Position numbers and translations under genes: made by a program. From Carya illinoinensis (lineage: Eukaryota > Streptophyta > Magnoliopsida > Fagales > Juglandaceae), in NCBI RefSeq assembly GCF_018687715.1, contig NC_056758.1, positions 41,733,967 to 41,797,966 on the forward strand: a DNA stretch of 64,000 nucleotides. The letters run 5' to 3'. Shown here one piece after another: positions 25,597 through 37,729 of the stretch. The notes beneath the pieces are model-generated. The model ran no database searches. It was given only the letters and a program-made list of their open reading frames with translations, and had not been told where the DNA came from. Each line of letters opens with the position of its first letter. The stretch's first letter is position 1.

Positions 25597-27248
25597 CTCC
25601 TGGAACCCCATAAACTAGTTATTTAAGTGTAAAACCTGTCCTCTCCTAAGCAAGCGTAATAATTGTCTTCTCCCAAACAATGGAGGATCCTATACACCAT
25701 CTTCTCATACTAAATATAAGGAATTACAAATTATTTTCAGATAGGTTTTAAACCTTTTGGGCCTGGTTATTAATCTTCTATACCAAAAAATAATATATTA
25801 AATGCACATTTATATTCATTAGTTGGTTAATCTTAATACCCATACTGTACCCTAATTTTTTGAGTTTCGTTGTATTGCCATATTCACAATACATCACAGT
25901 GTTTTGTACTGAAAATAAGTGCCCCTTGGAAAGAAGTTTAGTTGTTACATCACATGGTGTCTCGTACTGAACTAAGTATCCCTTGATAATAAGTTTAGAA
26001 ACAACTAAAAACTAGATAAGCACCATAAAAACTAAGAAAACCTTCTACACATACCATCTAGCTCACGGATTGCATCCTCTGCATCCCTACGGTCCTCAAA
26101 GTCAATAAAAGCATAACCTGGCGGTCTTCGTGCAACCCATACACTGCACAAGGAAAGATAATCAAAGAATAAAATATAACACGAAATTCCAACTAAATAT
26201 AACAAAAGTTTCACATGAAAGTCCAGTTAACACATTCCAAACCATGTATAACCTCCGGAATTTTTTTGATAAGTATATAAACTCCTGTTAGTACAAGGCA
26301 TGTTTTCCTAATAATAGGGGCAGCTACTCGATAGCTAAAAGTAGGTTTGGACACCCTTTGAGTTTTTCTAGAACTTCTTTGTGCTAGTAGCACTCAAATT
26401 GCTTAAAACATGTGCCTCAACATATCATGATTTTGAGAAAACAAGTCCGAGAAAATGGGGGAAAAGGGGGCTTGGAACCATTACAATCTATACCAAAGAT
26501 GAAAATAATGATAGGCATAGAAAAGGTTTTTAAACCAAAATTCAAGTGGTCGGCGCAATACCTAATCCTGGAAAAGGAGACAATCAACCAAAACAAATGC
26601 CAATATGTCCAATTCAAAAACTCAGATCAACAAAGATAGTTGATAAAACATTTTATGTAGACACTCACTCTGTAAGGAAGGGAAATCAATGGTGTAATGA
26701 ATTATGAGTGTTAAGCATACATAACTTCCATATTAAATTTTCCAGAAGAATATGGTTAGGGGTAAATAAATTTCTAATATACACATTTCAAGCTTATATT
26801 TAGAATAACTCCGAAAACATATTGCTAGCACTCCTACCGATGTGGAAAAAAAATCTTAACAATCTTAACATGTGGAAAAAAAATTAGGTTACAGAAAAAG
26901 AACCTTAACGACTTTAACATAGGCCATATAGTTATGGCCAACAATTAAGCTGGGCCCAACCAAAGGGCAGCTAAATTAACTTACCTACCGATGGCATATG
27001 ATACTCAAGATAGGATTTTAATTTTAAAAACAGGTAAAAGTACACGCAAAAAAACAGCTTGCAAAGCAAGATTGAAGAAATGAACTAAAAAGGCTGCAAT
27101 AAACCAAAATTGCTAAGAACTAAGATATATAGATAACAGTTACTTCAAAATTGTTCTACCTTTCTATAACTCCGAAAACACGAAATTCATCCTCAAGATC
27201 CCTCTCACTAACTCGTGGATCCAAGTTTCCCACATATATGCGAGTCAT
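24055..27248 (-). CDS. RSZ22: Serine/arginine-rich splicing factor RSZ22-like (five exons)
   Basis: A nuclear SR protein of the plant RSZ group, the counterpart of human SRSF7 (9G8), acting in splice-site choice. Minus-strand exons are 27160-27248, 26055-26143, 24881-25109, 24568-24687 and 24055-24091, joining exactly to 187 residues. An RRM fills residues 1-70 with RNP2 IYVGNL and RNP1-like GYAFIDF. A Gly/Arg hinge (73-92) leads to one CCHC zinc knuckle, [14 protein letters not shown] (97-110), then an RS domain of [12 protein letters not shown] repeats ending in [11 protein letters not shown]. The third intron (24880 to 24688) uses a GC donor in the context AG/GCAAGT; using any nearby GT breaks the frame. 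A 5' leader intron (27254-27785) precedes the ATG. SR genes commonly control themselves by alternative splicing of long introns; intron 2 here is 945 bases and holds a SINE. Confidence 0.93.
24688..24880 (-). other. GC-AG intron of RSZ22
   Basis: Exon 3 ends ...CGAAG and the intron begins GCAAGTT; it ends GGCAG before GAGTTACAG. This is the strong-consensus GC-AG class handled by the major spliceosome. The reading frame across it (GGTCGAAG + GAGTTACAG, reading G-R-R-S-Y-S) fits the RSZ22 family, while GT alternatives do not. Confidence 0.85.
25464..25593 (+). mobile_element. tRNA-derived SINE with GA tail in RSZ22 intron 2
   Basis: A pol III-like promoter is visible: box A TAGCCCAAGTGGTAAGGGC and box B GGTTCGATTCC about 40 bases later. 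It is followed by a short AT stretch and a 33-base GA run (25561-25593). This is the head of a tRNA-like sequence fused to an unrelated tail, as in plant SINEs. A clear target duplication was not found, so the ends are approximate. Confidence 0.65.
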
Positions 27249-27253
27249 TTCGC

Positions 27254-27785
27254 CTACAACAACTGTCAATCAAAATGAAAGTGATTTATCAAATAAATAA
27301 TGATTCGTTCACACAGTGTTTGAAATAGATGACAATATCCGCCGGTAAAAACTCTAAAACTAACACAGAAAAAATAATTTCAACAATGGTGGCATTCTTC
27401 ATTAAAATACGTTTCCCCCAAATTCTTCATATCACAAAGATTTTCGGTTCGTTGGTTTTGGGGAGAAACACATAAAAGCACATATATTGAGGTTTTTCAG
27501 ATGCAGTAATTTTCCCCCGACTCCCTCAGTTTTCAGGAAAAACTGTTCCAAAGCCTCCAATTAAGAATAATTCTTTCTCGAAAGAAAACTTTCTATCGAA
27601 ACGAACGTAAGAAGAAAGAAAGTTAACAAAACGCATACATGCATACAGATCATTAGCAAGAAAAATGAGAGAGGGATCTGAACCGTAAGCAGATAGACAG
27701 AAAATAGAATACACAGAGAGTGAGAGATCTGAACCTGAAGTAAACACGGAAAATATAGAAACCCTAGCAGCAGACGTACAATTAC
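27254..27785 (-). other. 5' leader intron of RSZ22
   Basis: On the minus strand a GTAAT donor follows GACGAGAAAGAG at 27785, and an acceptor GTTGTTGTAG ends at 27254, five bases before the start codon. Leader introns are common in plant SR genes and often raise expression. Upstream (27786 to about 28180) lies the likely promoter. Confidence 0.7.
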
Positions 27786-28182
27786 CTCTTTCTCGTCTGC
27801 GCTACGCGGCTTGCTATTTGGGATTTTATAGATGACGATATTAGCAGCCGAGCCCTGTAAACTTTCTAATTTCCGCTTAGGCCCAACACAACAGAAGTTT
27901 TTGACTTGTATTACCAAACCTGTGATCAACGACAGGCGTTTACCTTGATCGCATCGATACATGACAAAGGGCAAGACGTTTCTGTACCGAGGCACCCATC
28001 TTCAAAAAGAGCACTGGAGATATTGTCCAATGGACTTTATGCCCCGTGCGTGTTTAAATTCTCTGTACATAATGGGCCTGATGGGCCCGCGTGGGCAGAT
28101 ACACCCAGATATAGGAACTAATAGAATGAATTAGAGTTGATTTGGACACTTGAATTATCCCGTAAGTCATAATTCTGTGAAC

Positions 28183-28383
28183 TGTTGTGAATCAATGAAA
28201 AAAGAGAGTTTCAAAGATAGAGAGAGAACGGGAGAGAGAGAGAGAGGATTCTTTTTATTGATCTCTATATTATGACATCAATATATCTATATATATAGGA
28301 TTATAAAAGTCTAAATTGATGACTACGATTTGATCAATTATGACGGTTAAATGTGATCATACAATATAAATTAGTTTATAATA
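28183..28383 (-). repeat. Copia LTR (3' LTR of the decayed element)
   Basis: This block matches 43297-43491 over its whole length, including TGTTGTGAATCAATGA, GATAGAGAGAGAAC, GACATCAATATA and GATCATACAATA. The expected TGTT...AACA termini are mutated at the right end (ATAATA in place of ATAACA). Confidence 0.8.
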
Positions 28384-29360
28384 CTTCTCATTTGGATGAT
28401 CATATTTAAAGAATATGCCTCGTTAAAATCTTTCCAAGGAAAAATCCTGTGGGAAAAAACCAATGGCGAAGAAAAAAGATTACATTATTTATATGTACCG
28501 TCAAGTACTTTAGGATTGCCTCATTAAAACCTTGCAAAGGAAAATCCAGTGGAATAAAACTTTAGCGAAAGAAAAAGAGTACAATCAACACAAGTAGACA
28601 TTACTTTTCCTGAAAAGTGCATGATAATAGGTTTTTAAGTCTCCGCATTCTAATGTTCTGCACAATCTTCTTAAATATTGCAGTTGATAATGCTTTAGTG
28701 AATAAATCTGCCAGATTATTACTTGATCATATCTTCTTGACATCAATTTCATCTTTCTTCTCATAAATTGCAATGATCTTCTTGTACGGATCTGAAAGAT
28801 AACCTGTATCCGTATATCCAACTAATTGTAGAATTGATCTATGTTGATAAAATAATCACATATTAAAGGCTTCAATTGCACTGAGATAAGGTATTTCAGG
28901 ATCAAGAATTTCTCCATCGTCTTCACAATAATGAAATGGATCTTTCTGCTCATCAGATTATCGAGCAACCATTGGAGTACTCAGGGGATGAGTTTTGTCC
29001 ATATAAAAGTGCTTCAAGACTTTCTAGTGAAATTCACCATATTGATTCAAGACCATTTTAACATTAACTTCATTACTTTTCTGGAGTTGTGCTTTTCTGG
29101 AGTTCTTGTAAATAACATAGTTAGTGAAAAATTCATCAATATTAAACCGCTAACCTCATTTTTCAACAAAAACAGTGGCCAACTTTTTAGACCAGACAAA
29201 CACCGTAGGCTTTTTCAGCTCTTCTGTAACTGTCAGGCGCCGCAGATCTATGATGTTATATCTTTTATCTCTTGTAAAAAGATGCTTCACGAGAGATGCT
29301 GTGAAGTAATAGAGATGCTTTGTCATAATTTTCTTTATAAAAGAGATATTCAACTCACAT

Positions 29361-29940
29361 CAAAGTTTTGAAATCCGTTCCGGAGTCCATTCCGGTCGAG
29401 GTACTGGAACGAAATATTTCGGTACCGGTACGTTTCGGTGTACCGTTTCGGGATTAATTATATATTATATATAAATATTTATATGTATATATAAACTAAC
29501 AATTAATAAAATAAATACATATATATGTAAGTGTGTGATATGTATATGTGTATATATATATAGAAGAATTCAAGATTTATAAAATGAATATATATTAAAA
29601 AAATCATAAACTTGAGTTAAGACACAAAAATAAAAGAAAAAAATAAAAGAATAGACAGATTATTAAAAGTAACAATACTTCTAGTATACGAAAAGAGGTA
29701 TTTGAATTCTAAAAGTACAATTTTATTTATTATTTTCAACTTATTTACAAGAGAGTTTTTTTTTTTTTTTTGGGACCGGAATTACTATTCCGGCTGGAAT
29801 ACCGGAATTCCGGCCGGAATTGACCGGAACGGCCGGAATTTGACCCGGAACGGAATAGACACTTATCCGGTTCCTGTCACTGTTCCGGCACGAAAAATTC
29901 CAGCCATTCCGGCCGGAACGGAACGGTTTTTAAAACCTTG
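29361..29940 (-). mobile_element. hAT-type MITE, copy 2
   Basis: A 580-bp reverse-complement copy of the element at 1516-2045. Its ends read CAAAGTTTTGAAATCCGTTC on the left and GGTTTTTAAAACCTTG on the right, with CTCACAT repeated at 29354-29360 and 29941-29947. It shares the GTTCCGG-rich ends and the same AT-rich core (TATATGTAAGTGTGTGATAT). It sits in the replaced middle of the decayed copia element. Confidence 0.85.
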
Positions 29941-30034
29941 CTCACATTCATTCACATCTCATCTTCTTCACTTTTCTGTAATTATACTGCATTCTTACTC
30001 TGCAATAGCTCAACAATCTTCTCATGACCAATAT

Positions 30035-30394
30035 ATGAAATATTTTACACCTCGTTTATCAGTTATTCCTATTTCTACCACAGGTGCTATAATGCAATAC
30101 AATAATGATCTGACTAATAAGTTAGATAATAAAGCTATCTACGAGCTTGTAAGTCTCAGTATCCGATACTCATCATCCATTATCGCATTTTATCAGCAAC
30201 TGCAATCTAAAACTTGTGGGGTTGACAAACTCCACGAGAATACTTCTATCTTTCAGCGACTTATTCTGGAGTCTAACATGAAGATAGGAGCAATAAAACA
30301 AGAGAATAGGAATTTAAAATTCTTGATTAAATCTTTTTTTCGATTGCCTACTCTTTTAGATAAGGATGTCATGCAGATTCTTGAAGAACAATAG
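30035..30394 (+). CDS. Orphan open frame inside the decayed copia element
   Basis: An uninterrupted frame of about 119 residues on the + strand, opposite to the surrounding copia pol, and lying where the middle of RT should be. It predicts a helical, coiled-coil-prone protein (KAIYELVSLSIRYSSSIIAF, then LHENTSIFQRLILESNMKI and KQENRNLKFLIKSFFRL). It stops at TAG 30392-30394. I do not recognise a family. It may be part of another inserted element or a chance frame; the frame also runs back through the MITE, so the real start is unknown. Confidence 0.3.
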   Translation: MKYFTPRLSVIPISTTGAIMQYNNDLTNKLDNKAIYELVSLSIRYSSSIIAFYQQLQSKTCGVDKLHENTSIFQRLILESNMKIGAIKQENRNLKFLIKSFFRLPTLLDKDVMQILEEQ

Positions 30395-30979
30395 CGTTTA
30401 AAGAATAAGGCGAAGTGCCTCAAATTTCTGTAATTTTTCTTCGATATAATAAAATAATATTTCACAAATATTCATATTTATGTTTCTATCTTCTGATAGA
30501 TGTTCTGTGTGTTCTATTTTATTTCTCCTTTAATAATATACACTTCTTACAAAAACCATAATATGAATCTGAAATACTAATTGCATTGAAGAGATGGTAT
30601 TTCAGAACTACTAATATTATTCATTTCCCCCTTGAAGCCGCAAGGGTTTCAGATTTATATTTCAAATATGTGCAGTTTTCATGAGCTCTTCTGGAACCTC
30701 AATGACATTTAAATCATATATATAAACTGCAATAATAGCTTGTTTCCATTTGCGTTTAGATTGTTTTAGATCATATAAAGATTTTTGAAACTTGATATAA
30801 TACATATTTATAGATGTATTTAGATCAGAAGTTTCAGGCATTTTATATCCTTCAGGGATTTTCATATATATGTCATGATCCAATAATTCATATGCAGTTA
30901 ATCATGCATATCCAAACTCTCAGAAACTTTCAAACTAATAAAAACCTCAATATAATTTCAATCACTTTAAAAGCATATC

Positions 30980-31330
30980 AATATTGTTTCTGCGAGAAAC
31001 CGACTTGTGATTTCTATATTACATTTTCAGATTAAAAGTTTCAGGCATTTTATATTATTTATATAAATATCTACTGATATTTAACAAAGATCACATCTTT
31101 AGGTGTTTAGACTTCGAGTCCATATGTATCACATTTTACTAGTGATATTAATTCTGCAGGAATTGTCTGCGAGAAACTGACTCGTAATTTATATATCACA
31201 TTTTTATTTTATTTATATAAATACCCACTGATATTCAACAAGCATCACCTCTTTAGGTGTTTGGATTATAAGTCCATATGCATCATATTTTACTAGTGAT
31301 ATCAATTCTGCAGAAATTGTTTCTTTCAAA
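30980..31330. repeat. Tandem repeat of about 154 bp in copia remnant
   Basis: The block starting TCACATCTTTAGGTGTTTAG at 31091 is repeated from 31245 (TCACCTCTTTAGGTGTTTGG), sharing GTCCATATG(T/C)ATCA(C/T)ATTTTACTAG. Part of a further unit (TGCGAGAAAC, ATTTATATAAATA) lies upstream from about 30985. The repeats interrupt the pol frame. Confidence 0.7.
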
Positions 31331-32500
31331 TTTGGCCAATATTTTTACGTCGGTATTCTTTGACGGTTCTTGATTCACTTTCATCGTTACTTCTAGTAAT
31401 GTCAATTGCCATCTTATATGGAAATACGTTGTCGACAACGATTTTATTTCTATCCATATTTTCTTCAATATTCATTAAATGTATCGAGATCTCGTTATTT
31501 TTATGTACCTATCCCTCTTCAAGGAAAGACATTTTCATGAAAAACCTTTTTATGAGGCACTCTTCAGGAGATTTATACTCTTCAAGAATTTATATAGGAG
31601 AATTTTATACAGAAAATTTGGATGGACTTTATTGCTTGTTTTGTGAGTATGGCTTCTTCAGGAGCACTAAATTATTTATGTTTTTCTCTTTCGAGATGCT
31701 CTATCTTTTGTATCAATATGTCTCACATACCTTTAGACATGTCTTATGTTCATTAGACTGCTGAATTTTTTAATTGTCCTACAAGGACTTCAATCCTCGC
31801 TGGAATTTTAGCAGTTAGAATATGAGACATTTTTATCTTATTACATCCATAATTTAATTATCATATGAACTTCCAGTTAACATATGATAATCAATATAAC
31901 GTCGAATTATTTCATCTTATTGGCTTCTAGCAAATTTTTCTTTCCACTCCTGGTGGTAAGACTTTGTAATAAAAGAATCTTCTGGTTCTTTTATGGACGT
32001 CCATATTAAAATTATTCGATTTATCGTAATTGATTTTGGATGATCAAGATAATCATGAAAAAATACAAATATTTTGAATCATATCACTTTTGATGCATTA
32101 TAATATTTAATTCAATAATTGTATAACATCATCTCAAAGAAAAAGCTGGTAGCTTTTCCAATACAGGCTTCTGCCCGAAAGTTGGTAGCACTTGATATTG
32201 CTACTTCAGATGCACATTCGAGACATTCATTTTAAATATATTATCAATAATTCATAACAAGTTTATAAAAATAAATAAAACTTGTATATAAATTATATGA
32301 ATAAAAATTTACCACAGATATAGTTGAAATGTAAAATATGAAAATTTTAATTTACCATAAATATAACTTGAGATATAAACTATGTGAATAAATATATAAT
32401 TTATCAAGTAATAATAATGAATATAATCATTAATACTCACCTTAGAAATTGTAAATAATATATTGAAAAACTTACTTAAAATAGAAGATTACTAACTTCA

Positions 32501-32936
32501 GAATCATCAGAATCTCGTGCAGCTCTCCATAAGGACCTTATCTCGTGAGGGCCTTTTGCGTGTGTTACCAACTCCACTTAATGCTAAAAAGCTTTTAAGA
32601 AAAGTCCAACTATTCAGCTAGCCGTCTGCTAAAAAGCTTTTACACCCTACACTTTTTCAAGATATAATATTATAAGAGAGAAAAATAAAACGAAGGAGGT
32701 AGCCGTTTTGAGGCCTTCATGGAAGTCATAATAGGCGGCTTCTTTGACAAGAAAAAGGTGTCCATAGCTACTGTAGTTTTTGAGGCTAGAAACAGTGGCA
32801 TCGATCTATGAATCTATTAATCTACTGTAATTTTCTATCTTTGACTAGTTAGCATGCTATGTTTGAATAATATTTTGCAATACTGCTACCGTCTTCCACG
32901 TGTTTCCGGTTTTGATGGCTCGGAGAGAGAAAATTT
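32501..32936. other. Unassigned sequence at the right end of the decayed copia element
   Basis: No gene is seen. GCTAAAAAGCTTTT occurs twice about 48 bases apart (near 32582 and 32628). The stretch may still be copia leader sequence, but no LTR or primer site is recognisable. Confidence 0.4.
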
Positions 32937-33584
32937 GTGACGTCCCCAAATTTCATTTGGGATCGGACGGACATTTGAAGCGTCGAGACATGCAACACAA
33001 AGTTACCTGCCCTCGTTCATGACATATAAGATGCAATATTCATAACATGCATATAACATTATGCAATATTCGCAGCGGATAATTTTTTTCTTTAGCAATA
33101 CTATGCACCAAACTGAAAATATCTCAAATACTTAAAACATACTTCATATATAAAGATCCATTGAATAACTAAGATCACAGCACTAATCTAAAATAGTTAT
33201 GATCCAAAAAGTACTGGAGATGCAACTCCATCGTACAAGCAGTAATTTAACTACTATATTAACATTAACGACGCACCGTCGTTCAGTCGACTGTGTCTAG
33301 TCGGTCAGCTTCTAATCCTCTTTCAGGTCCTGTAACAAGATCTACCATTCAGGAGAATGGTAGTTGGGACTATCACAGTGAGATTTGATTACAAATCTCA
33401 GTAAGTTAATAAAACAAACTTCCATACAGGCTAATGATGCATGGATGACAATAAAAGCCTGAATGCATAATCAAATTCATAAGTAATTGAAGCATAACTT
33501 GACGTACAATATAGCATAATTGAGATAACTTAAATTGAAACGTGAACTGAACTTGACTTGCCATGAACTTGATTTGAAACTTGA

Positions 33585-34381
33585 TGATGGGCCCCAAGGC
33601 AGATCAAGTCTTAAGGATCAATTACAAGATTAAGAGCCATGAAGATTAAGGGAGCAATGCAAGAATTGGTGCAATTCAATTGGGATGAAACTAGCAAGAG
33701 CCCAACACACATGATGGGCTTGAAAGAATGAGAATAAGTTTTGATCCACTTGATCCAAGCTATGGAAGACACGACTTGAGCCGATTGTTATTAAAGACCA
33801 TGGACTTATTTATTTCATTGAAATGGCTTATTTTATTAGTCAAATGAATTATTCTAGAATAATTGGGCTTGGGAGATGTCTAGCCCATATGTCTTATTTC
33901 GAATGACCTAGGGTTTTTGGGAAGGCCTTGTATTTTGGCCAATGGCATATTTGGAAAGTTATTAATTTATGTGAACTAGGGTTTTAGAAGTTACTGTAGC
34001 GCGGCACTGTTCACGCTACAGTACCCGCGGCACTATTCCTTTAGGGTTTTGGGAATTGTTTATTTAAGGCACTTGTAGCCTCATTTGATAGGTAAGACAT
34101 TTTTTATTGAATTTTCATTGTGAGTGAGTTTTCTCCTCGTGTTCTTAATTGAACTCTTGAACTTATCAAAGGTAAATCACAACCTTTGTGGCGTTCCTCT
34201 TTGTAATTTGGGTTCTTGAGACGGGATTTCATTGGGTCTAGATTTTAATATAATCTAGGTTCTTGGAACGAGATTTCAATGGGTCTAAATTCTCCATCCA
34301 TAGACTTGAGTTTGACGTTCTTGGGTTTGTTTTCCAATATTGTTGTTGGGTCTCAAAGCGAGTCGATTGGGGTTCACATCA
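33585..34381 (+). repeat. 5' LTR of the Ty3/gypsy element
   Basis: 797 bases with TG...CA ends, matching 37730-38526 base for base apart from about 15 substitutions. It contains a GC-rich inverted repeat, GTAGCGCGGCACTGTTCACGC, near 33996-34020. Confidence 0.92.
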
Positions 34382-34719
34382 TTTGGTAATCAGAGCAAGG
34401 TTTCCAATCAGGTCTGATTCTACCTTTATTTATTGTATCGTTAATTCTAGAGCTTCATTGTTCTAGGGTTGCACAAAAAAAAAAGTGCAGAAATTCGAAT
34501 TTCCTAGGGCTGCCAAATTATTCTATCTTTTGGGTTTCATGTTCATCATCATAGGGTGGCTAAATTCCTTGTTTGAGAGCTGTCAAAATTTGCACCATCT
34601 AGGGTTTGAAATTTCTAGGGTTTCATTGATTCCCTTCTATTTCCTTATCAATTTGTATGTGTTTGAATTCAATTGTTTCCTTATCACAATTGAATATTTC
34701 TGTTTGTGGTTGAATTGTT

Positions 34720-34860
34720 GAGAAAAGAAAAGAAAAGAAAAAAGGAAAGGAAAAGAAAAGAAAAGAAAGGAAAAGAAAAGAAAGAAAAAAAAATCGAAAA
34801 AAAAAGGCAAAAAAAAAAAAATCCAAAATTCGAAAAAAAAAGAAGAGAAAGAAAATGATT
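34720..34860. repeat. A/G-rich low-complexity leader
   Basis: AAAAGAAAAGAAAGG-type runs lie between the primer site and the coding region of the gypsy element. Minus-strand Phe-rich frames here are artefacts of composition. Confidence 0.9.
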
Positions 34861-35388
34861 TTGGGTATAGTTGTTTGAAATACTTTGCCATATGAAATTG
34901 AGTCGTTTGACATTGATTGAGCGTTATCTTTAAAGGGACTGAATACATTTTTTCTAGTTGGTGTCTTGTTTTGTAATTACTCTTTCCCTCGTATAATTTC
35001 CTTGATTCTCGTGTCATTGTTGTTCCTTCCGTGTTTCTCTTGTTCTTGTTTCTTGGAGCTAATTGCAAGTTGGGATTAAACAATGTTGCTTTGTCTTGAT
35101 TTTGTTCAATTAGTTCTTTTAGAACTTGAGTGTGAAAACTCTTGAGGTAAAAGGCAAGAGAGTGTGAGATCATTATCGGGAAAGAGCCAATTAAGAGTGA
35201 AACACGAGTGGAGTGTCATTATTTGAGTGTAAACACGTGAGGGAGAGCGTGTGAGGTCTTTTTCCACTAACATTTTTTTTTGTGCAGCACATACGATGTC
35301 TCATTAAAGTGACTCATAACTAAAGGGGATGTCAGACAATTCATTCTTTTTGTTGCAGTCCATGTAACAAAAATTTGAAAGGTTAAAT

Positions 35389-37684
35389 TTGAAGTTGGGG
35401 GAAGTGAGGGATAAGATGGAACAACAAGATGCATTGATTAGAAATTTGCAAAGTGGAAGAGATAGGAGGAGACGTGAGCCTAGTATTGAGAATAGGTACA
35501 ATAAGAATGAAGAGTATGGCGAGTCTCTTGTTGTTAGGCGTGCTCCCAATACAGAATTTAAGATGGATGGTATAGAGCAGCAAAGAGAAAACATTTTTCG
35601 TACTAGATGCCACATCAACAACAAGGTATGTAGTATGATTATTGATGGAGGGAGTTGTACTAATGTTGTTAGCACTACTTTAGTTGAGAAATTGAATTTA
35701 CCTACTTTGAAACACCCTAAACCATACAAGTTGCAGTGGTTGAATGATTGTGAGGAGGTTAAAATAAATAAGCAAGTGCTAGTTTCTTTTTCAATTGGGA
35801 GGTACAAGGATGAGGTACTTTGTGATGTAGTGCCTATGCATATTGGCCATATTTTGTTGGGGAGGCCGTGGCAGTGTGATAGGAGAGTGATCTATGATGG
35901 GTTTAGAAACATGTACAGCTTTGAAAAGGATGGAAAAAGAATCAAACTTGCTCCTTTAACTCCAACACAGGTCCATGAGGACCAACTCAAGTTGAAAAGT
36001 GAGGTCGATAAAAAAAAAAAAAAAAAGTGAAGTTGATAAAAAAAAACAGAGAGAAAGTGAGATTGATGAAAAAAGAAAGAGTGAAAATGAGATTGAGAAA
36101 AGAAGAAATAGTGAGGCCAAAACTTCAAGAGAAGGAGAGAGTGAAGAAAAAACAGAGAGTGAAAAGGAAATAGAGAGTGAAAAGGAAAAAGAAAGTGAAA
36201 AGAAAAAGGAGAGTGAAAAGAGTAAAGAGACTGAAGAAAAAAGAGAGAGTGAAAAGAGAAGAGATAGTGCAGAAAATGAGAGGAAAACAAAAAGAAAAGT
36301 GAGTTTTTATGCTAAAGCAAGTTTTAATACTAACGAACTTAACGTACCTTTGCCTAGTATTGTTGTTTCTTTGTTGCAGGGATATAAGATCATGATTCCT
36401 ACTGGTGTGTTTAGTGGATTGCCACCTATTAGAGAGATAGAGCATTATATTGATTTTGTGCCGGGTGCGACAATTACTAACCGACCTCTCTTTCAAAAAC
36501 ATGAGTCCTTGATACACTTGAAGGGACAAGGTAAGTTGTTGACTAGAATGCATGCTAAGTGGGAGGAATGTATTGAGACTTTTCCTCATGAAATCAAATA
36601 CACACATGGTAAGAAAAATCTTCTGTTTGATGCATTATCAAGAAGGTATGTCCTTATCTTCATTTTGGATGCAAAGTTATTGAAACTTGAACATGATAAG
36701 AACTTGTTTGTTAATGATGATAGCTTGGCTAGTGTGTATGGAGTACGTAAGAAAGCATCTTTTTCTTATTTATATAGACTATATTGGTACTTGTTTAGAG
36801 AGAAAATACTTTGTGTGCCTACTAGTCTTATGCGTGAGTTGCTTGTACATGGATGTGGTCTGTTGGGAAATTTTGATATAAAGGAAATTTTAGACGTGTT
36901 GGATGACTATTGGTGGGAGTACTACTTACCATTCATTGAGTTTGCATATAATTGGAATGGTCATTTTGGTGCAAGGAAAACTTTAGATGTGTCTCATGAA
37001 CATTTGTGGGAGTATCATTTGCCTTTCATTGAATTATTGGATGAACATTTCTTTTGGCCTAAGATGAAAAGAGACGTCAATTGCATTTGTGGCATGTGCA
37101 TTACATGTAAGAAGGCCAAGTCTAAGGTTTTGCCACATTGGTTGTATACACCTTTACCCGTTCCTAGTAAACCATTGGTAGGCATATCTATAGACTTTGT
37201 TTTGGGGCTGCGTACAACTAAAAGGGGTAGAGATTCTATTTTTGTGGTTGTGCATAGATTTAGCAAAATGTCACATTTCATTCCATGTCATAAAATTGAT
37301 GATACCACAAACATAGCTAACTTATTTTTCAGGGGGATAGTGCGACTTCATGGTGTACCTAGGAGTATTGTTTCTAATACTCAGCTCTTATGCACTGTTC
37401 TTCATAAGAATTTAAAAACTTGGGAGGATTGTTTGCCATTTAAAGAGTTTGCATATAATAGGACCTTGCATACTACTACTTCATATTCTCCTTTTGAAGT
37501 TGTTTATGATTTTAATCCACATAATTATTTAACTCTGATACTTTTGTTTGTGGATGACAGAAGTAGCTTGGATGGACATTTCCAAATTCTTGATAAAATT
37601 AATGATATTTCATATCTCGTGGATCTTCGAGGTATGTATCATGTGTTTGCTATTTTCAATATTACTAATTTTTTTTCCCTTTGA
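35389..37684 (+). pseudogene. Gypsy polyprotein remnant (protease, RNase H scraps, integrase scraps)
   Basis: The first frame (35389-36030) has a gag scrap followed by a retropepsin-like domain with IIDGGSCTNVVS and HILLGRPW. It ends at a 17-base A run (36010-36026), after which a +1 frame (35999-37684) continues in register with a Lys/Glu/Ser repeat, so the break is a homopolymer slip or a read error. The second frame has the RT leader GLPPIREIEHYIDFVPGATI, then jumps directly to the RNase H end KYTHGKKNLLFDALSRR; the RT palm with YxDD is absent. The integrase zinc motif and ISIDFVLGLR region remain, but the second catalytic Asp block is deleted and parts are duplicated (YLPFIEFAYNWNGHFG, YHLPFIELLDEHFF). 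It cannot make a working polyprotein. Confidence 0.88.
36040..36300 (+). repeat. Coding minisatellite, Lys/Glu/Ser-rich
   Basis: Imperfect copies of a 12-base GAGAGTGAAAAG unit encode ESEK-type repeats (ESEKEIESEKEKESEKKKES) at the junction between the protease and the RT leader of the gypsy remnant. Confidence 0.85.
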
Positions 37685-37729
37685 TTCAGGTGGAGATTCG
37701 AGGTCGAATCCTTTTGAGGAGAGGGGGAA

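Larger units (their letters stand above)
28183..32500 (-). mobile_element. Decayed Ty1/copia retrotransposon (minus strand), with insertions
   Basis: At the left is the 3' LTR (28183-28383), preceded on the coding strand by a weak polypurine tract (AAATGAGAAG). Reading leftwards on the minus strand, order-correct scraps of copia pol can be read: VVDNVFPYKMAIDI near 31420, the RT motif DIYMKIPEGYKMPE...SLYDLKQS (30883-30740), THPLSTPMVARSLD near 28980, PEIPYLSAI near 28880, LVGYTDTGYLSDPYK near 28800 and NLADLFTKAL near 28690. Stops and frameshifts separate them. The middle of the RT domain is replaced by foreign DNA, including a MITE. No matching 5' LTR lies next to it; a sister LTR is at 43297-43491. 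The right end is approximate. Confidence 0.75.

Noticed and set aside
28183..32500. Endogenous pararetrovirus
   Set aside because: The readable scraps are of Ty1/copia RT and RNase H in copia order with an LTR; no caulimovirus movement-protein or coat-protein motif was seen.
34623..36290. Phe/Ser-rich minus-strand frames
   Set aside because: These are antisense readings of A/G-rich leader and Lys/Glu repeat sequence in the gypsy element.
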